A stretch of 64,000 nucleotides of DNA from Celoporthe dispersa (GCA_016584495.1 WAID01000002.1:1116001-1180000); one strand, 5' to 3'; counted from the stretch's first letter, positions 34,423-47,758 are shown. A program made the numbers and translations. Notes: generated by a model from the letters alone, not told the origin.

Positions 34423-36875
34423 GGGCCTACAGAGGGCGGCGTTGAGGAGACGGGGTTACGAATGAGCATGTGATGATCCTTTCTTGCCTCTCACCATTTG
34501 TTGTCCCTTCTATTTTCTACTCCTTCTTCTCCTCAGACCCCTTGGATCTTCCTGAGGGGGGTTTTTTTTTCCGTTTTTTTTCTCCCTTTAGTGTCTTTTT
34601 GTCATTTCCAAGCGCGTTTCTGGCGGATACCAATTTCATGGTTCGAGTTTGATGGCTGCATGACAAAGAGGAAGAGAGAGAGAGAGATCTCCTGGAGATA
34701 TTATATTTAAACTCTGTACAAATAGAACAAAACGGATACGGCTGCCTCGTTGCATCTACAAAGAAAGGTACCTACCTCTCCAAAGACCCTCCTGGCCAGT
34801 ATCGATCACTCCCTTTCTGCCTGTCAGCCCGAGGAGCTGGAGGTCCGGAGCCGGCTCACTAGGCAGGGTGCTGTGTGTTTCATCTCACCAGGTCGGACTA
34901 TGTGACATGGCAGCCAGCTAGCCGTTGCGTGCTCTCACCCTAGGGACATGTCATCCCACACCAGACCCAGAGGAAAGAAAAGTAGGGTGGAGACCAGCCA
35001 CTGATCAGATCAGACCAGACCAGACCACATGTCGAAAAGAAAAAAGGCTTATTCACGCATGTCCTCCTGAATGTACATATGTACATTGCCGCGCGGCTCG
35101 GCCGCAGTTCCGGGAAGTGGGCGAGGAGCGAGGACCCTTGGGAAAAACTCCCTCCCCCCTGTTTGTTTATTATCCAGTCTTTCAGAGGCGGTGGAGTCCT
35201 GTCTGCGCCATGCTGCTGTACTACTATGTGTTGTACCTGTGTATAGTTCAGTAGTGCAGGTTGTGGGCTTGTTGATCTTGGATCTTGATCTGGATCGTAG
35301 GTGGGGCAGGGGTTTTGGATGATTTTCGGCCGGCGATGGGTTTGTGATATGTATGATAGGGAATGTCTTGTCTTTTTATCCATGGGAGATCATACCCGGC
35401 GCATGGTCAAGTGGTGATCGGTCGAGGCTGCTCGTCTGCCGTGGTAGCAGGAATGGTCGGTTGCCTCACTCGTGTTGGCATATAAGGGAACTTGGACCTC
35501 GAAGATCTGGGGGATCTACTCTCTCGCCATCCTGGGCTGCGAGTGCCGGGACGAAGAAAAAGCTTGCCATGCACTGGATCGACTTGGCACTTCATAGAGG
35601 TGGATATGGGGATGGCATGCATGACTTTATAGTATTTCTATCTGCCATGAGGCGGCTTTGGTCATGGCTGAGGTGCGATTGGCATCCAACTCTGGAGCAA
35701 TTTTTTTCTTAATTTCTATTTTCTTTTCTTCTTTTTCTTTCTTTCCTAATCTTATGCATGGGACCTGTCACCAGCTTAATCACCGTTCTTCGTCATGCCT
35801 CGTCTTTACTTGAATCGATCGGAAACAAGAACATAAACTGGTCAAACAAAAAAGAAAAAAGGGGGTCCCTCGCGGGTTGACGTGGATTGACATGCGTTGT
35901 GTCCATGGGCCGAGCTTGCGACCGAGGACGACCGAGCGAGTCAAAACAAACCCACCCACTGTTATTTAGTGTCGCTATTTACGGCAGCCGCCAAAAACGG
36001 CTGGCTGGCAGCGGAAGAAGAATTAAAGTAGGGGGGGCGCAGCCAGAAACAGACGAGACGAGGCTCTCTCTCTCTCTCTTCACTCAGCCCACACATCAAA
36101 AAAAAGAGGATGACCCACTATAAGTCGTCGTCAGCGAATTCGTGGTGTGCTCCGTTACAAGGACAATCTCTCCAAATTATACTGCCTGTGCAAATTTGAA
36201 AGACCTTTCCCACGTACATTTGCTGTGCAGATGCGGCTGAGCAAGCACGCGTGGTGCGACCCCTCCCACCGAGGGGGGAGCTGTCCGCGTCACTTTGGGC
36301 TCGCCTCGCGTAGGACTGGCTGATTAATTTACCATAATGTTTTGTTGAAGAGGTGGCTTAGGCATATTCGAACTGGGGTTCGGGTGAATCGGCCGTACTT
36401 CTGACTAGGATTGAAGGCTGTCTAGAAGCCCTCGTGGGTGGACCGTGTTAGCACCGTAGTAGTATGATGAATGGGTCCGGCATCTCTTTGGAATGGCTTC
36501 AACATGAACCTTTATAGGAGGGGGCTGCCTTCTCTTTTCTCTCTCCCTCTCTCCCACACCTGAACTTTGAATCTCCCGAGCATACCTCTAACTATCTCCT
36601 CTGTCTGCTCGTCCTGTCTTCTGCTTGTTTGCTATTCTTCTAGTGATACCCCTCTCTCGTCTTCATTATCATTCGCTTGTTTACTTTTCCTAAAAACAGC
36701 TCTTGTTCTCTATACAGAGTCTTGTTCGAAATTACACCACGAACTAGCCACCTAGACTTTCAACCACACACTGGCATCCCGCATTCTTACCACCTACCTC
36801 TAAGTACCTACCCTGGTATCTATCTCATCACCAACACCAACACCACCACAAACACACACACACACACACAAAAAG
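34423..36875. other. Intergenic, T/C-rich tracts and leader
   Basis: 2.45 kb between two plus-strand genes. Contains T-rich tracts at about 34558-34600 and 35699-35750 and a CT run near 36063-36080. From 36530 there is a pyrimidine-rich leader ending in an (AC)n run just upstream of the next ATG. No gene seen. Confidence 0.5.
36852..36869. repeat. (AC)n run in the 5' leader of the membrane protein gene
   Basis: AC dinucleotide run of about nine units ending seven bases before the ATG at 36876, so it probably lies in the transcript leader. Confidence 0.8.
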
Positions 36876-37706
36876 ATGAAGGTCTCAACTACACCAAAGT
36901 CAGCCCTGGCCACCGCGGCCGTCGTCCTCCTGGCCAACCTCGCCGCGGCCCACCCCCACCACAGGATACACAGGCTCGGCTGCCGCTCCACAGACGGTGA
37001 GCAGATCGCCTCGGCCATAAGCTGCGGCCAGCCCGAGGACGTGCGCGGCTGCCTCGAGCACGTCGGGGTGGACGCGGCGGTGCTCGAGATATGTCTTCTG
37101 GAGGCCGGCTGTGGGCTTGAGGAGAGCGAGGCGGAGGCGTTTTGGGCGGCCGAGAGGTGCCGGGGGGAAGGCAGCACGGACGAGGACGAGGAGGAGGAGC
37201 AGCAGGAGGCGGACACTGGTGATGAGTACGTGATCGAGCTGAGGGAGCTCCACCGCCGCGACGACAGCACGACGACAACCTCCTCGACGTCGACGTCGAC
37301 GACATCCACCAGCACGTCCTCAACGGACACATCCACCTCGACGGCCACATCGACCACCACAACATCGTCCTCTTCAGGGACCAGCACCTCGGCCAGCGCC
37401 ACCACCTCGGCGTCTGCGGCCAGCGCCACTACCAGCGCGTCCGCGTCGTCGTCCACGGCCAGCTCGACCTCCTCCAGCACGGCGTCCACGACCTCGTCAT
37501 CCGCGTCCTCGACCTCGACCAGCAGCTCGAGCAGCTCGTCGGACGGGTTCCCCAAGATCGGCTACTTTGTCGCCGCCCTCCTGGCGCTGTTCGTGGCGGG
37601 GTGTGCCAGCTATATCTGCTTCTCGTGCTGCACCGAACGGTCGAGGAGGAAGGCGGCCATCAGGCGGGCGGAGGCCAAGGAGGCGCTGGCGGATATGCAC
37701 TCGTAG
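36876..37706 (+). CDS. Single-pass membrane protein, wall-stress-sensor-like
   Basis: A single exon of 276 residues. Order: signal peptide (MKVSTTPKSALATAAVVLLA ending near residue 25), a compact domain with six cysteines (LGCRS, SCGQ, GCLEH, EICLLE, AGCGLE, ERCRG; residues about 35-92), an acidic linker, then a Ser/Thr/Ala stalk of about 100 residues. A transmembrane helix (IGYFVAALLALFVAGCASYI) follows, then a short Cys-containing, basic cytosolic tail (CCTERSRRKAAIRRAEAKE). Signal-Cys-rich head-O-glycosylated stalk-TM-short tail is the layout of fungal cell-wall integrity sensors (WSC and MID2 types). The six-Cys head does not fit the WSC domain, so this is an architectural analogy. The sensor role is inference; a plain structural mannoprotein is the alternative. 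Confidence 0.8.
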   Translation: MKVSTTPKSALATAAVVLLANLAAAHPHHRIHRLGCRSTDGEQIASAISCGQPEDVRGCLEHVGVDAAVLEICLLEAGCGLEESEAEAFWAAERCRGEGSTDEDEEEEQQEADTGDEYVIELRELHRRDDSTTTTSSTSTSTTSTSTSSTDTSTSTATSTTTTSSSSGTSTSASATTSASAASATTSASASSSTASSTSSSTASTTSSSASSTSTSSSSSSSDGFPKIGYFVAALLALFVAGCASYICFSCCTERSRRKAAIRRAEAKEALADMHS

Positions 37707-38296
37707 GATGGGGGGAAATCATGATGTATCTCTGATCTTTTTCTTTGCTTTTTTGTTCTAGCTCACAATGTCAATCCAGCGTTTCAGCGTGAACTCTCCT
37801 CCTTCTCTTGATCCTGCCAAGCTGTGAAGGGCTCGGGCGCTGCCTGTTGCAGCCCAAAGAGGAAAGTGCATCTTAAGGTAGGCACGATGCTGGTGCGTGT
37901 CGGGAACGCTATATTCCGGGACGACCCGCTGCAGAGTGACGCTGTACCGCACTGAATTACCTGCTTAAATCCGATGGTAACGTCAACCACGACAATTCAA
38001 TTGCACCGGCAGCGGAGGTCCGGCAGATTGGCGGTGTTTTTGCTCAAAACACCCCCTCCCTTTTTCGGGTCAATTCGCCTTTTACTCGCACAAGAAAAAT
38101 AATTAAAAATAACACTCAGTACACCCAAACACTGTGCAGGCAAACGCTTCAGCTCAATTTCCCTTGTCATCAGCAGTGTCAATGCACCACGGGTGGCTCA
38201 GGTTGTCCGCCTCTAAACGACGGCGGTGAGGGTCAGGGAGAGCGTCTCCTGTGACTTTTAGCACGCAGACTCTCGACGATAAAGACGTTGTCAACC
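37707..38296. other. Intergenic spacer
   Basis: 590 bases between two plus-strand genes; it holds the 3' flank of the membrane protein and the promoter of the MFS gene. Nothing else seen. Confidence 0.45.
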
Positions 38297-40048
38297 ATGG
38301 CGAGCGAGGTTCTTGGCTCGTCTTCTTCGGATGAAGACCAAAAAGCACAAGATGGCCCCACGCCAGGCCTGGAACCGAGGACCGCCGGTGAGGCTGCTGT
38401 TCTCAGTTCAGAGTCGACAAGCACGGGCAGATCAGCATGGACAACAAACGTCATGACTTGCGGAAAGAGGATTCTGACCTGGACACCTCCACGGTGTCGT
38501 TATGATCCGGAGCATCCTCCCGAGTTCGGCCTGGCTCTGAATCTGCTTTTTGCCCTGGTGAGCTCGAACCTATCTGCCAATAAGACTTCATTATAACAAC
38601 CAATACATATGTCCTCACTAATACACGATCTCTATAGACCACTACAGTGACGGTGGCAAATCTCTACTACGTCCAGCCCATTCTGTTCCGGATCGCAGAC
38701 ACTTTCGATGTGACCTTCGAGAGGGCCTCGTCAGTTGCCACCCTACTCCAAGCAGGCTACGCTGCCGGCCTGCTCTTCCTCTGTCCCCTTGGCGATATAT
38801 TTCCCCGCCGACCATACATCCTGCTCCTGGTCCTCTTCACTGCAACACTGGTGCGCCTCACCTCGTCCCCACTCCCCTCCCCCCTATATTCCAGCAGGTT
38901 GTCTTGCTAAAGTTTCGATCGATCGAATTAGTGGCTTGCCCTGTGTCTGACGCCCGACTTCACGTCCTTTGCTGGCATATCCTTCGTGTGCGGCATGACG
39001 ACGGTAACCCCCAGCTCATGCTGCCCCTCGTGGAGGACCTCGCCCCGGCCCACAGGAGGGCCACCTGCATCTCGATTGTCGTCTCTGGCCTCTCACTCGG
39101 CATGCTGATCGCTCGGCTCTTGTCCGGAGTCATCGCCAACTACACCGACTGGCGCAACATCTACTGGTTCGCCTTCGCCGCCCAGTACTGCATCTTCATC
39201 CTGCTCTTTTTGTTCCTGCCCGACTATCCTTCCAAGAACCCCGGCGGCCTCAACTACTTCCGCATGATGTGGAGCATCGTCTACATGTTCCTCACCGAGC
39301 CATTACTGGTCCAGGCCTGCCTGATCAACTTCCTCCTGAGCTCCATCTTCACCTCCTTCTGGACCACCATGTCCTTCCTCCTCTCCTCGCCACCTTTCAA
39401 CTACGACTCCCTCGAGATCGGCCTCTTCGCCCTCATCGGCATCTTTATCATCTGCTGGGGCCCCGTCTACAGCCGCCTCGTTATCGACAAGATCCAGCCG
39501 CTCTACTCCTGCCTGATCGGCATCTCCGTCGAGCTGGCAGGTGTCGCGACGGGGACCTTCATCGGGACCTTCACCGTCGCGGGGCCCATACTCGAGGCTG
39601 TTGTCATCGACTTGGGGAACCAGGCGTGCAACATCGCCAACCGCACGGCTATTAATGATATTAATCCCAAGGCGCGGAATCGGGTGAACACATGCTACAT
39701 GATCGCGGCCTTTACGGGCCAGCTGACGGGGACGGCGGTGGGGAATCGCTTGTATGCTTTTGGGGGTTGGAGGGCGAGTGGGAGTTGCAATAGTGAGTTG
39801 AGATCATCATCGTGTTCCCTTCCTCCTCTCCACGAACTCTCTCTGGAGATATAAAAATGTTGCTCTAATACAGCCCTACAGTTGGCTTTCTCGGCTTCGC
39901 GCTCCTCGTCTGTTTCGCAAGAGGCCCACGCGAGCAGGGCTGGATAGGCTGGTCTGGTGGTTGGAGCATCCGGAAAGCAGCGACGTCAAGGGAAGCGCAG
40001 GCAGTACAGACACCTCGGGATCCTGAGGAAACCATTGAAACGAAGTGA
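38297..40048 (+). CDS. MFS transporter, one frame break
   Basis: Four exons, 38297-38557, 38638-38850, 38932-39792 and 39882-40048, introns of 80-89 bases; about 500 residues after correction. The N-terminus is hydrophilic. The first helix carries VTVANLYYVQPILFRIADTF, and the segment between helices 2 and 3 is the MFS signature region PLGDIFPRRPYILLL. Other landmarks are LPLVEDLAPAHRRATCISIV, GVIANYTDWRNIYWFAFAA and NRTAINDINPKARNRVNTCY. The family resembles bacterial-type drug/arabinose exporters (YNFM/EmrB-like) widely found in fungi. In exon 3 the frame slips at the C5 run 39008-39012: TPDFTSFAGISFVCGMTTVT is followed by PQLMLPLVEDL only if a sixth C is present. Twelve membrane segments are expected. 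The substrate is unknown. Confidence 0.87.
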
Positions 40049-43000
40049 TATTGTCGTTCCCTGGAATGGGCTGTGCATACCTAGGAAATGGTAGCTATCG
40101 GAATGAAGCGTCGATATCCTCTGATTTCCGACTTTCAAAATTACATGATTCCTTCCATACGTTGCTAATCTCTTGTCCATCTCACAGGACACTATGGACC
40201 TGATTAAGTATCCAAGAAACTCGGCATCGTCCTTCAGGCGCAGCTTTTGGCACAGGTGAAATCCTGATCACCGAAAACGGCAGTTCAGATGTTCACATAC
40301 CTTTAGGGACAACCACCAAGACACAATCATTCATGCACGCCAATTCGAGCGTCAGACAGTTAAGAAGTCAATGCTGCTGCCTCGCGCCCGTTGGCCCTGT
40401 TTGTGATTCACGCTGTTACCGTTTATTTTTTTTCTTTTTTCCACCCTCGTTCATGGCTTGAAGAAGAAAACATGACCCGCAGATCATAAAGGCATGAATT
40501 AATTACAGCCGCGGTTGTCAACTCTTTTTGCTCCTAGTAATCCTGGTTAGCTTTCCACTAGATACGAGAAGGAGATGAAGACTCTCATTGGTCCGTCTTG
40601 TCCCAACTTCAACCTAGAATTATGAATCTACTCATCACTTACTATTGAGCTCTTCACTCCCAATATCTCGACAGGCTGTGAGTCTCACCAGCCCTTGCCT
40701 CTGCTTGCTGTCCTCTGCTTGCTGTCCTCTGCTTGCTGTCCTCTGCTTGGACTTCTCTCCGTCTCTCTTCCACTGATACTATAGCTCTCCTCGCTTATAT
40801 GTCGCTTTATCACTAACAAACCAGATTACTTTCTTAATCTTTCTTCGCACCTGGAGCCTCGCTGCTGCTTTACCGCTCACATCCTTCAAGGACGTGCGCG
40901 AACTCCCTTGTCCATGTCAACTTCACCAAACTCGGTGAAGACTTGACATAATTACAGGATCTTGAAACCAGGTCCGCAATTCTTGGTCGAGGTCTGTGTC
41001 GAGACCTCGTATGACTGTCTGCTGACTCTGCCCTCACCGCCAGCACGCGTCATGAGCTCCTTATCTGACACGGATGAGTTTTAAGTTCGGGCTCGAATGC
41101 TTTCAATCCTAGTGATGTCACGCTGGGGACGGCCGTGCAACCGTCTTGTCAGCAGACTGGTCGACACGACTGAGCACGACCTTTCTCGGACGGCAAGCGA
41201 GAAAGTAAGAATCTCGTTGACGAGCACTTAAGTGGCCAGGCCCTGGATCCACATGCGCATTTCACAATTATTTTGCTCAAGCGCCCAACCTTGCGCGAGT
41301 TCTACAGGAGACGGAAGAGTCATACAGCATGCCATAGACCAGAGTCATCGTGTCACCAACAACCAAACCTACGAAAGCAACACACCGCAAATTTCCCATG
41401 GCACAAGTAAGTGAACAATCCGAGACCTAGTCTTAAGTTCAGCTTGGCTAAGCAGAGGGTGGCTTGGCAGCTCCAGAGCACACAAATCTTCAGACGCCGA
41501 GACTGCTAAATATCGAGACCTTTTTTTGTTTTATTGTGTTTTCTCTTTTCTTACCATGGTGCCACAAAGCGGCACGAGGCCCGAGTCTCCACGTGTTCGC
41601 GTTGCAACGTCACAAAATCTCTGAAAAGGAAAAAACCTATAGTTTGTCTTGTGGTTGAGGAAAGACCCTGTACCGAGGGGAGCGGATCGTAGGGCAGCCA
41701 CTGACTTGGTAGGTGTCTATCCTGTACTCAGCCGCCGACCATCGTTCTGTGTTATTTGATCACATTCCTTCCCGTGCCGCCGTCAAAAGGAAACAATAGG
41801 CGGTGGCACCATGGCTATCGGTGAAGAAACAATTCCGCGCTATGCTCCATCGAGAAATATTTCGGCACACGCTCCACCGGAACCAGGTTCATTCTTGTTC
41901 GCTCGAGCTCGAGCTCGTTGCATAATTTGGTATTTACGGAACGTTTAGCCTTTTACGCTCCACATTGTAACATTGCAGCCTTGTCATTACTTCTCTTCGT
42001 AAGCAGCAGATCGCCCCCTCCCACCCTCCCTCAAGCCTTTTCGCCGGGAAGCAGTTGCTTGTGACAAAAGGCGAGACAGGCCGGTAAACACGTTCGGAGA
42101 TGGCACTGATCGGGGACTTATAGCGTTCATAGCGTCTCTGTGTGGCTATGTCATTTTACCTTATTCATCTTTGCTTACATAGCCTGAAAGTGATTGTCCA
42201 TCATTTCTTCCGCTCGAGAACCTCGAGGATCGCGTCATGGCCCGGGAACCAGATTTGGGGCGAGGAGCCGTGATCAGATCATAGTGCGGGAATCGAAATC
42301 TGCGACTAGCTTGCATAATCAGTCTCAGGTCCTCTTGCTTTTTCTGGGAATGATGTATAATATCCGGAAGGGGTTCCGGGTCTGGGGCATTCTGTGGCTT
42401 CAGCTCCCTCCTGGCTCTCGCTTGCCACCGCGGCTCGCTTCATAGCCGAGACGAAGACGGCTGAAATAGAGTTCATCACAATTTGCTGCCTGTGGCCGTG
42501 CTTGACGTTCGGAGTTTATGTCTTGATGGCACTCCAAAGTGTCGATTTGTGTTTACTGTGATGACGGGGACTTCCCAAGCCCGAGTCCTTGAAATATTCT
42601 TCTTTCTTCCGCGAAGATCCCGGACAAAAGCACTAACGGCGGGAACTCATTTTGCAATTAAAAAGAAAAAGAAAACTTCCCGTGGAAATACAGTGATAAT
42701 CGGTTGAACGCCTCGAGGGCTATGAGCCCCGTTGCTTATGCTCAAGGCTTGTCGTGGTCTAATTACGCCAGGAGTTTGAGAGTGGGGGTGAGCATGTTGC
42801 ACACCGCGTCTTCTTCCTGCGTTAGAGGCGACTTAGGCTGAAGCTTGATAATCCAATGTGATGTGACAATACGCTCCAACTGCGTTACCCACGATCCACA
42901 AATTCTGCGCCAGGCACCAGGCACCAGCCAAGGCGGTGATCATCCCGTCTCAGCCTCTTTGTTACCGACAGTCATGGGACGGCGAATGGCGAGCAAAAGA

Positions 43001-46000
43001 AGCTTCAGCTTGTTTACATCCCACGTTTCAGGGCAAGTTTATCCGCGTAATGTGCTGATTAGCTCTGTGTAATTTTGGTTAGAAGGTAGAATATATCCTT
43101 CACCGCCGAGTTATCTGTCATCTTTTTCCGAGATCGTTCATGAATCTTCTAGAAAACCTTCAGACCACATCGACAAGAGCCTGAGCACTTTAGACTCACG
43201 TGTTCCTCGCTTGAGGGAATTGATTATCCTGTACATGGTCTATGCGAATTAATACAGGTACTAAGCCCTCGAGTTCGGGATGTCGGCAGGCTCGCTTCGA
43301 TCTCGCCGCTGTCATGCATGCTGGCACGCAGCCACCGCACGTACAACCGGGTGAGATAGGTCATTTTGAGGCTTCAAGGAGCGAGATGTGGCTTCAGATG
43401 TGGCTATTTCTCCCCAAAACTTGGGACGCCGCAATCCCAATTTTAGATCGAGTCCCAGGAACAGGCGTTCCCGATGCCATGAACCATACCGTCTGACCAC
43501 CTCTGTGTCACAGAAGAAGAAGACAGAAGGAAGGGCAGAAAAAAATTTGATCCCAACATAATGGCCATCTTCACCGCTAGAAGCTCTTTTTTTTTTTTTC
43601 CTTACTCCAAAAGGCTGAAGCTGACTTGGAATCTGATCATCGTTATCCTGCCCGCAGGGTCTGTCCCCCCTGATTCACGTGGCTGGTAATTAAAACGTGT
43701 TGGTATACACTTCTAGGCTCTGACTTGCTATACTGGAAACCTCTATGTAGCCGGTGTGCTGACTCGAAATGATCTTCTTGGGGCCCAACACGTCAGACCG
43801 TCGATTCTAAGCCTATCGACGATGGATGACACGACGTAGTTGTGAGAACTTTTTTTCTCTCTTTCACTTCAAGTGCATACGGGACACCGCTGAACTGACT
43901 TGCGAGCCCGACAAAACATTCTGTGGAGCCCTTCTCAGGTGCCAGTCTGCAGGTTCTAGTGGGGACTGACAGGGCTGGGAGGTGTGAGACCCGGACAAGC
44001 CGCACGTGGTGGGTCCCGAGTGGACATGTGCTTCGGTGGAGGCGAGACCGGGGGCCTGCTGGAGACAGAGAGAGGGTGAGAGAGAGAGAAAGAAAAGAGA
44101 AAGAAAAAAAAAAAAGAGAGAGGGGGGGGGGGTCGAGGAAGCAGAGCGCGGTACGATAGACCTACATACCCGCCACGGGTCCGGGGTCCGACAGGAAAGT
44201 CTGGGATCCTAGGGCCGCGCCCAGACCATCTCGACACATGGCGTCCAGGTCATGTGAAGTACGCCACAGGCTTGAGAGACGGGCGAGGGCGGCATCCTCG
44301 GTAGTGAACCGAAAGATACGGACCGGGTTCGAAAGGAGGCACAGCTTGTCTCAGAGGGCAGTGTTTCCAAATGGTGATGGCCAAGAGTCGGCCAGAAGAA
44401 GAAGAGCCATCTCTACGAGCATCCCGCCAAGGACGAGGGCCCCTGATGTGGACTCTCTGTTGGGCATGACACATTTTCCTTCCTCGGAAGCGGCCGCGAT
44501 GGATGTGATGATGGATACCCTTCTTTCTCCTTATGCCGCCGTTGAAACATGAACAACGGAACTATTTGGGCCGAAACCTGAACCGGGCTCCTCGGGCATC
44601 TCTTTTTTTGGAACAGTCGACCGATGTGTACGGATGGGACAAGCCATCTGTCGGTGAGAGCCTGGTCTGTGCATTCAAATCCTGTATCTTGACAGGCCGG
44701 GTTGATTGGTTTCTAGGCGCGGCGTCAGCCCGGTCTCGTAGTGTTGTAACCCCTTAACTGGAACCCTTGTAAGACGTACGGCGTGCCAATTCATTGAAGT
44801 TCCAGTGGCATGGCTGCAGAAGCAGGTGCAAGTGAGGCTGCATGGTGCTGCTCGATAAACCAAAAAAGGCGTGTCCTGAGATCGGAGCAATCGATGGAGC
44901 GGCTGAGGCTGGTTTAGCCCAGAGATTGACATCTGATAGACCGCCTTCTTTTGCCAGATCTGAGCACGCCTCCTTTACAGAGCATTCTTCCTGTGCCAGA
45001 TATGGGCTATTTTGTCTCACTCACCTAGCGAGTAATAATTAAACAGTATAGTTTGACCTGCCAATCGTTCGTCCGAAAGCAGGCACTCATGGGCAATGTG
45101 TTTGACCGCCGGTGAGACGCCACCGGTTTCGCAACCTGCCACGGCCCGACCAGGCAGACAGGTCATGTCGTCAAGTTCGTCGTGCTGTCCGAGCTAGGAG
45201 GAGAGTCTGTTGCAGCGATGACCCACTTGCCACATGGCGGTGTCTACGGCGACATTTTTTTTTCTCCTCCTTGTCCCTGGTCAAAAGAGGATACTGACGT
45301 ACGGGGACTGTCTGCTCTCGAGGCCGTTTACACAGCCGATTGCCTGCTTCGACAGGAGCATGCGTATGCATGACAGATGAGATTATTAACCAGCTTCAGA
45401 ACTTCAATGACAGATCACACAACAGAAAGAGTGGGCAGATTCTCGCTGGGGAGTTGGATGGGAAAACCTCTGAAACAATCGTAATTTCGAGGGAGCCGGG
45501 GCCCGGGAGAGATAGCATCAAAAGAAGACCCTTTCTCCGGGGACCATCCAACGTTTCCAGCCCTACCAAATCGGATGGCTCCCCTCGTTCACTGCCCAGG
45601 ACATGACTTGGTGGGCCACTTACTTGCGGTGCATCCCCTGTCAAAATTTCCAGACGCCGCGACTTTGTTCACCGCCAGAGATCTGTGGCCTGTCAGTTAC
45701 GAGTTCCCTCGCTTCGACGCATCTTTGGTGGAAAGTATTTTAGAACCGGGCCTCCGCTCGATATTTCTCTCGAGACCGGTTCTTCCAAACCAAGCCAGCT
45801 CCCCAACCTGATCTGTTCTCATCCTGCAGCTGGTCCAAACCAAAATTCTCTTTCAAGGTTGCATTCGTTCCATCCTCCCGGATCCAAAAGGCCCACAGTA
45901 ATAATTCTAGAAGCCTTCCACCACAAGGGACGCTAAGATCTAGTCCACATCCACCTCGCGACCACGACACATCGTCAAATTGGCCCACCCACCTACACGT

Positions 46001-47758
46001 TGCACCTTCACATAAGGTAGCCGTCTTCTCCTTCGTCCACCCGCGAAGGCCAGACCTCGATCGTCCCTCCCTTGTCTTCTACGTCGTCGAGGAAGAAAGA
46101 AGAAGGGAAAAAACCACCCACCAGAAAACCAGAGAAAGAAAAACAACCTCCCACCTACATACAAGATGCCTCGCGGAGCGTACGACACATCGGCGACCAC
46201 TCCCAAGCCCAACCCGCCCAAGCCCAAATAAACCACGACATCAGCGATGCATTGTCTAGAAATGTTACAACAGCAGCAACAACAAGAGCAACAAGGAGAG
46301 AAGTGATTTGCGTGGCTGCCTTCTCCTCCCAGCACACTTGTCGAACCATAATTTTCCTGGGCTCCGACGCTTGACGATGTGCCCTCTGTTATGCACTTTT
46401 CTATACGACAGTCTCTGTTACGCTTCGGAGGGATCAGTGATGGATTTTTGGCGTCTTTGGGATGAAAAACCTTTTGAATTGTTTTCGCATTTGGGTTATA
46501 GACGGACTACACGGCGCTTCACAGATGCAATACCCTTTTTTATGATCTGAGAGCACGGAAGAATGGATTTAGACGACAGGGCAACCTGAATTTTGGTGGG
46601 AACAAAACTTCTGTATACCCACATGTTAATGATACGCATGTCAAGGGGCGGTGGTATTTATTTGATTGATTGGTGGAATTCACTCAGGATTATAATCCTG
46701 GACTAATACAATTTGACCTTTTATAGCATCGTGTATAATGTCTTGAAACCCGCTGCCTGCTTCCGAAGTGCTTTGTAACATCACCTGACTCCGTCTTCCG
46801 GCTACACTCACAATCAAAGTGTTGGAACCTACAGGACGAAACAACAAGGACCCAGGTACAAGGAAAAGAAGCCAAGAACGAGAAAAAGCGACGACTCTGT
46901 GCTTGTCCGCGGCTGCAAATCTTGAGGGTGGGTGCAAGAATTACCTGGCTGGGCGGATACTCGTTCGCACACTTGGAACTCTCAGTCCATGGGGTCCATA
47001 GCCAGCAAATAGTCTAGCTCAATTTCGGCATTCAGGTTGAATGGTAACTTGTGATAGGCTTATCCCTTTCTGAACTTCCAACACCTGCATGTCTAAGAGG
47101 TCGCATAACGGATTGTTCTAACTGGACACAGACCATTGCCCGCCTTTACATAATCACACTGATTGCCAAATCAGAAGGGCCTATTGCTCACGCCTTGAGC
47201 CGCATCATGGTCCCAGTATACGAGAAGGCTGTCTCAGGAAGCCATGACCTCGTTGCGCACAGCAACGTAGTACAAAGCATAGTCGTTTCCATGATAATGA
47301 AAACAACCCTGGGATGCGAAGACTATTCTGGTGAGACAAACTCCTGCCGCAGTGTAGCAAATCGGATTTTCAAAGTAACAATCTCTAGTGCAAAACCCTG
47401 ATTATCGTTGCTGTTGTCCATGAAAGTCACCCCAGGCTCAGTTCCCGACTTCTCGGAATAGAACCCCTGGGCCGAAGCGCGGCGGAGACCATGAAGAAGG
47501 TGATCCAAGCTCGCGTATTCTGCCAAGTCACCGATAAAAGTGGAGATGGAGGGTCTCACTGGATTGAGTGGCTCAAAACGGTTCGTTGGTGATACAAATT
47601 GAATTGTCTGTCCTCTTGGCTTTCTTCCTCAAAACCTGAGAGACTCCTGCCCCTACGGCCCCTCAACTTTGATTCACCTCTGCTACCCGGGCAGTGACAC
47701 GGCCATATTGACTTGAATCTCTCAGAATTTGGGTCGGCATACTAGAACCAGGTTCACC
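40049..47758. other. 7.7 kb gene-poor region
   Basis: No open frame here has a recognisable family, signal peptide, splice pattern or fungal-like codon bias; the longest frames are about 60-115 codons. Visible structure: a 14-base tandem repeat at 40698-40749, T-runs at 43588-43601, an A/G-rich tract at 44066-44132 and CAA-rich sequence near 46268-46295. It could hold non-coding genes or decayed elements that cannot be recognised by eye. Confidence 0.5.
40698..40749. repeat. Tandem repeat, 14-base unit, about 3.7 copies
   Basis: CCTCTGCTTGCTGT is repeated exactly three times, followed by a partial fourth copy. Confidence 0.95.

Noticed and set aside
36800..37555. 251-codon minus-strand acidic frame
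   Set aside because: Antisense shadow of the Ser/Thr stalk of the membrane protein.
47051..47401. 116-codon plus-strand frame
   Set aside because: Considered as a lone small gene, but it shows no known motif, no signal peptide and weak codon bias.
40049..47758. Possible tRNA, 5S rRNA or transposase in the gene-poor region
   Set aside because: Scanned by eye for tRNA box B-like GGTTCGAATCC words with matching arms, 5S-like sequence and transposase motifs; none was convincing.
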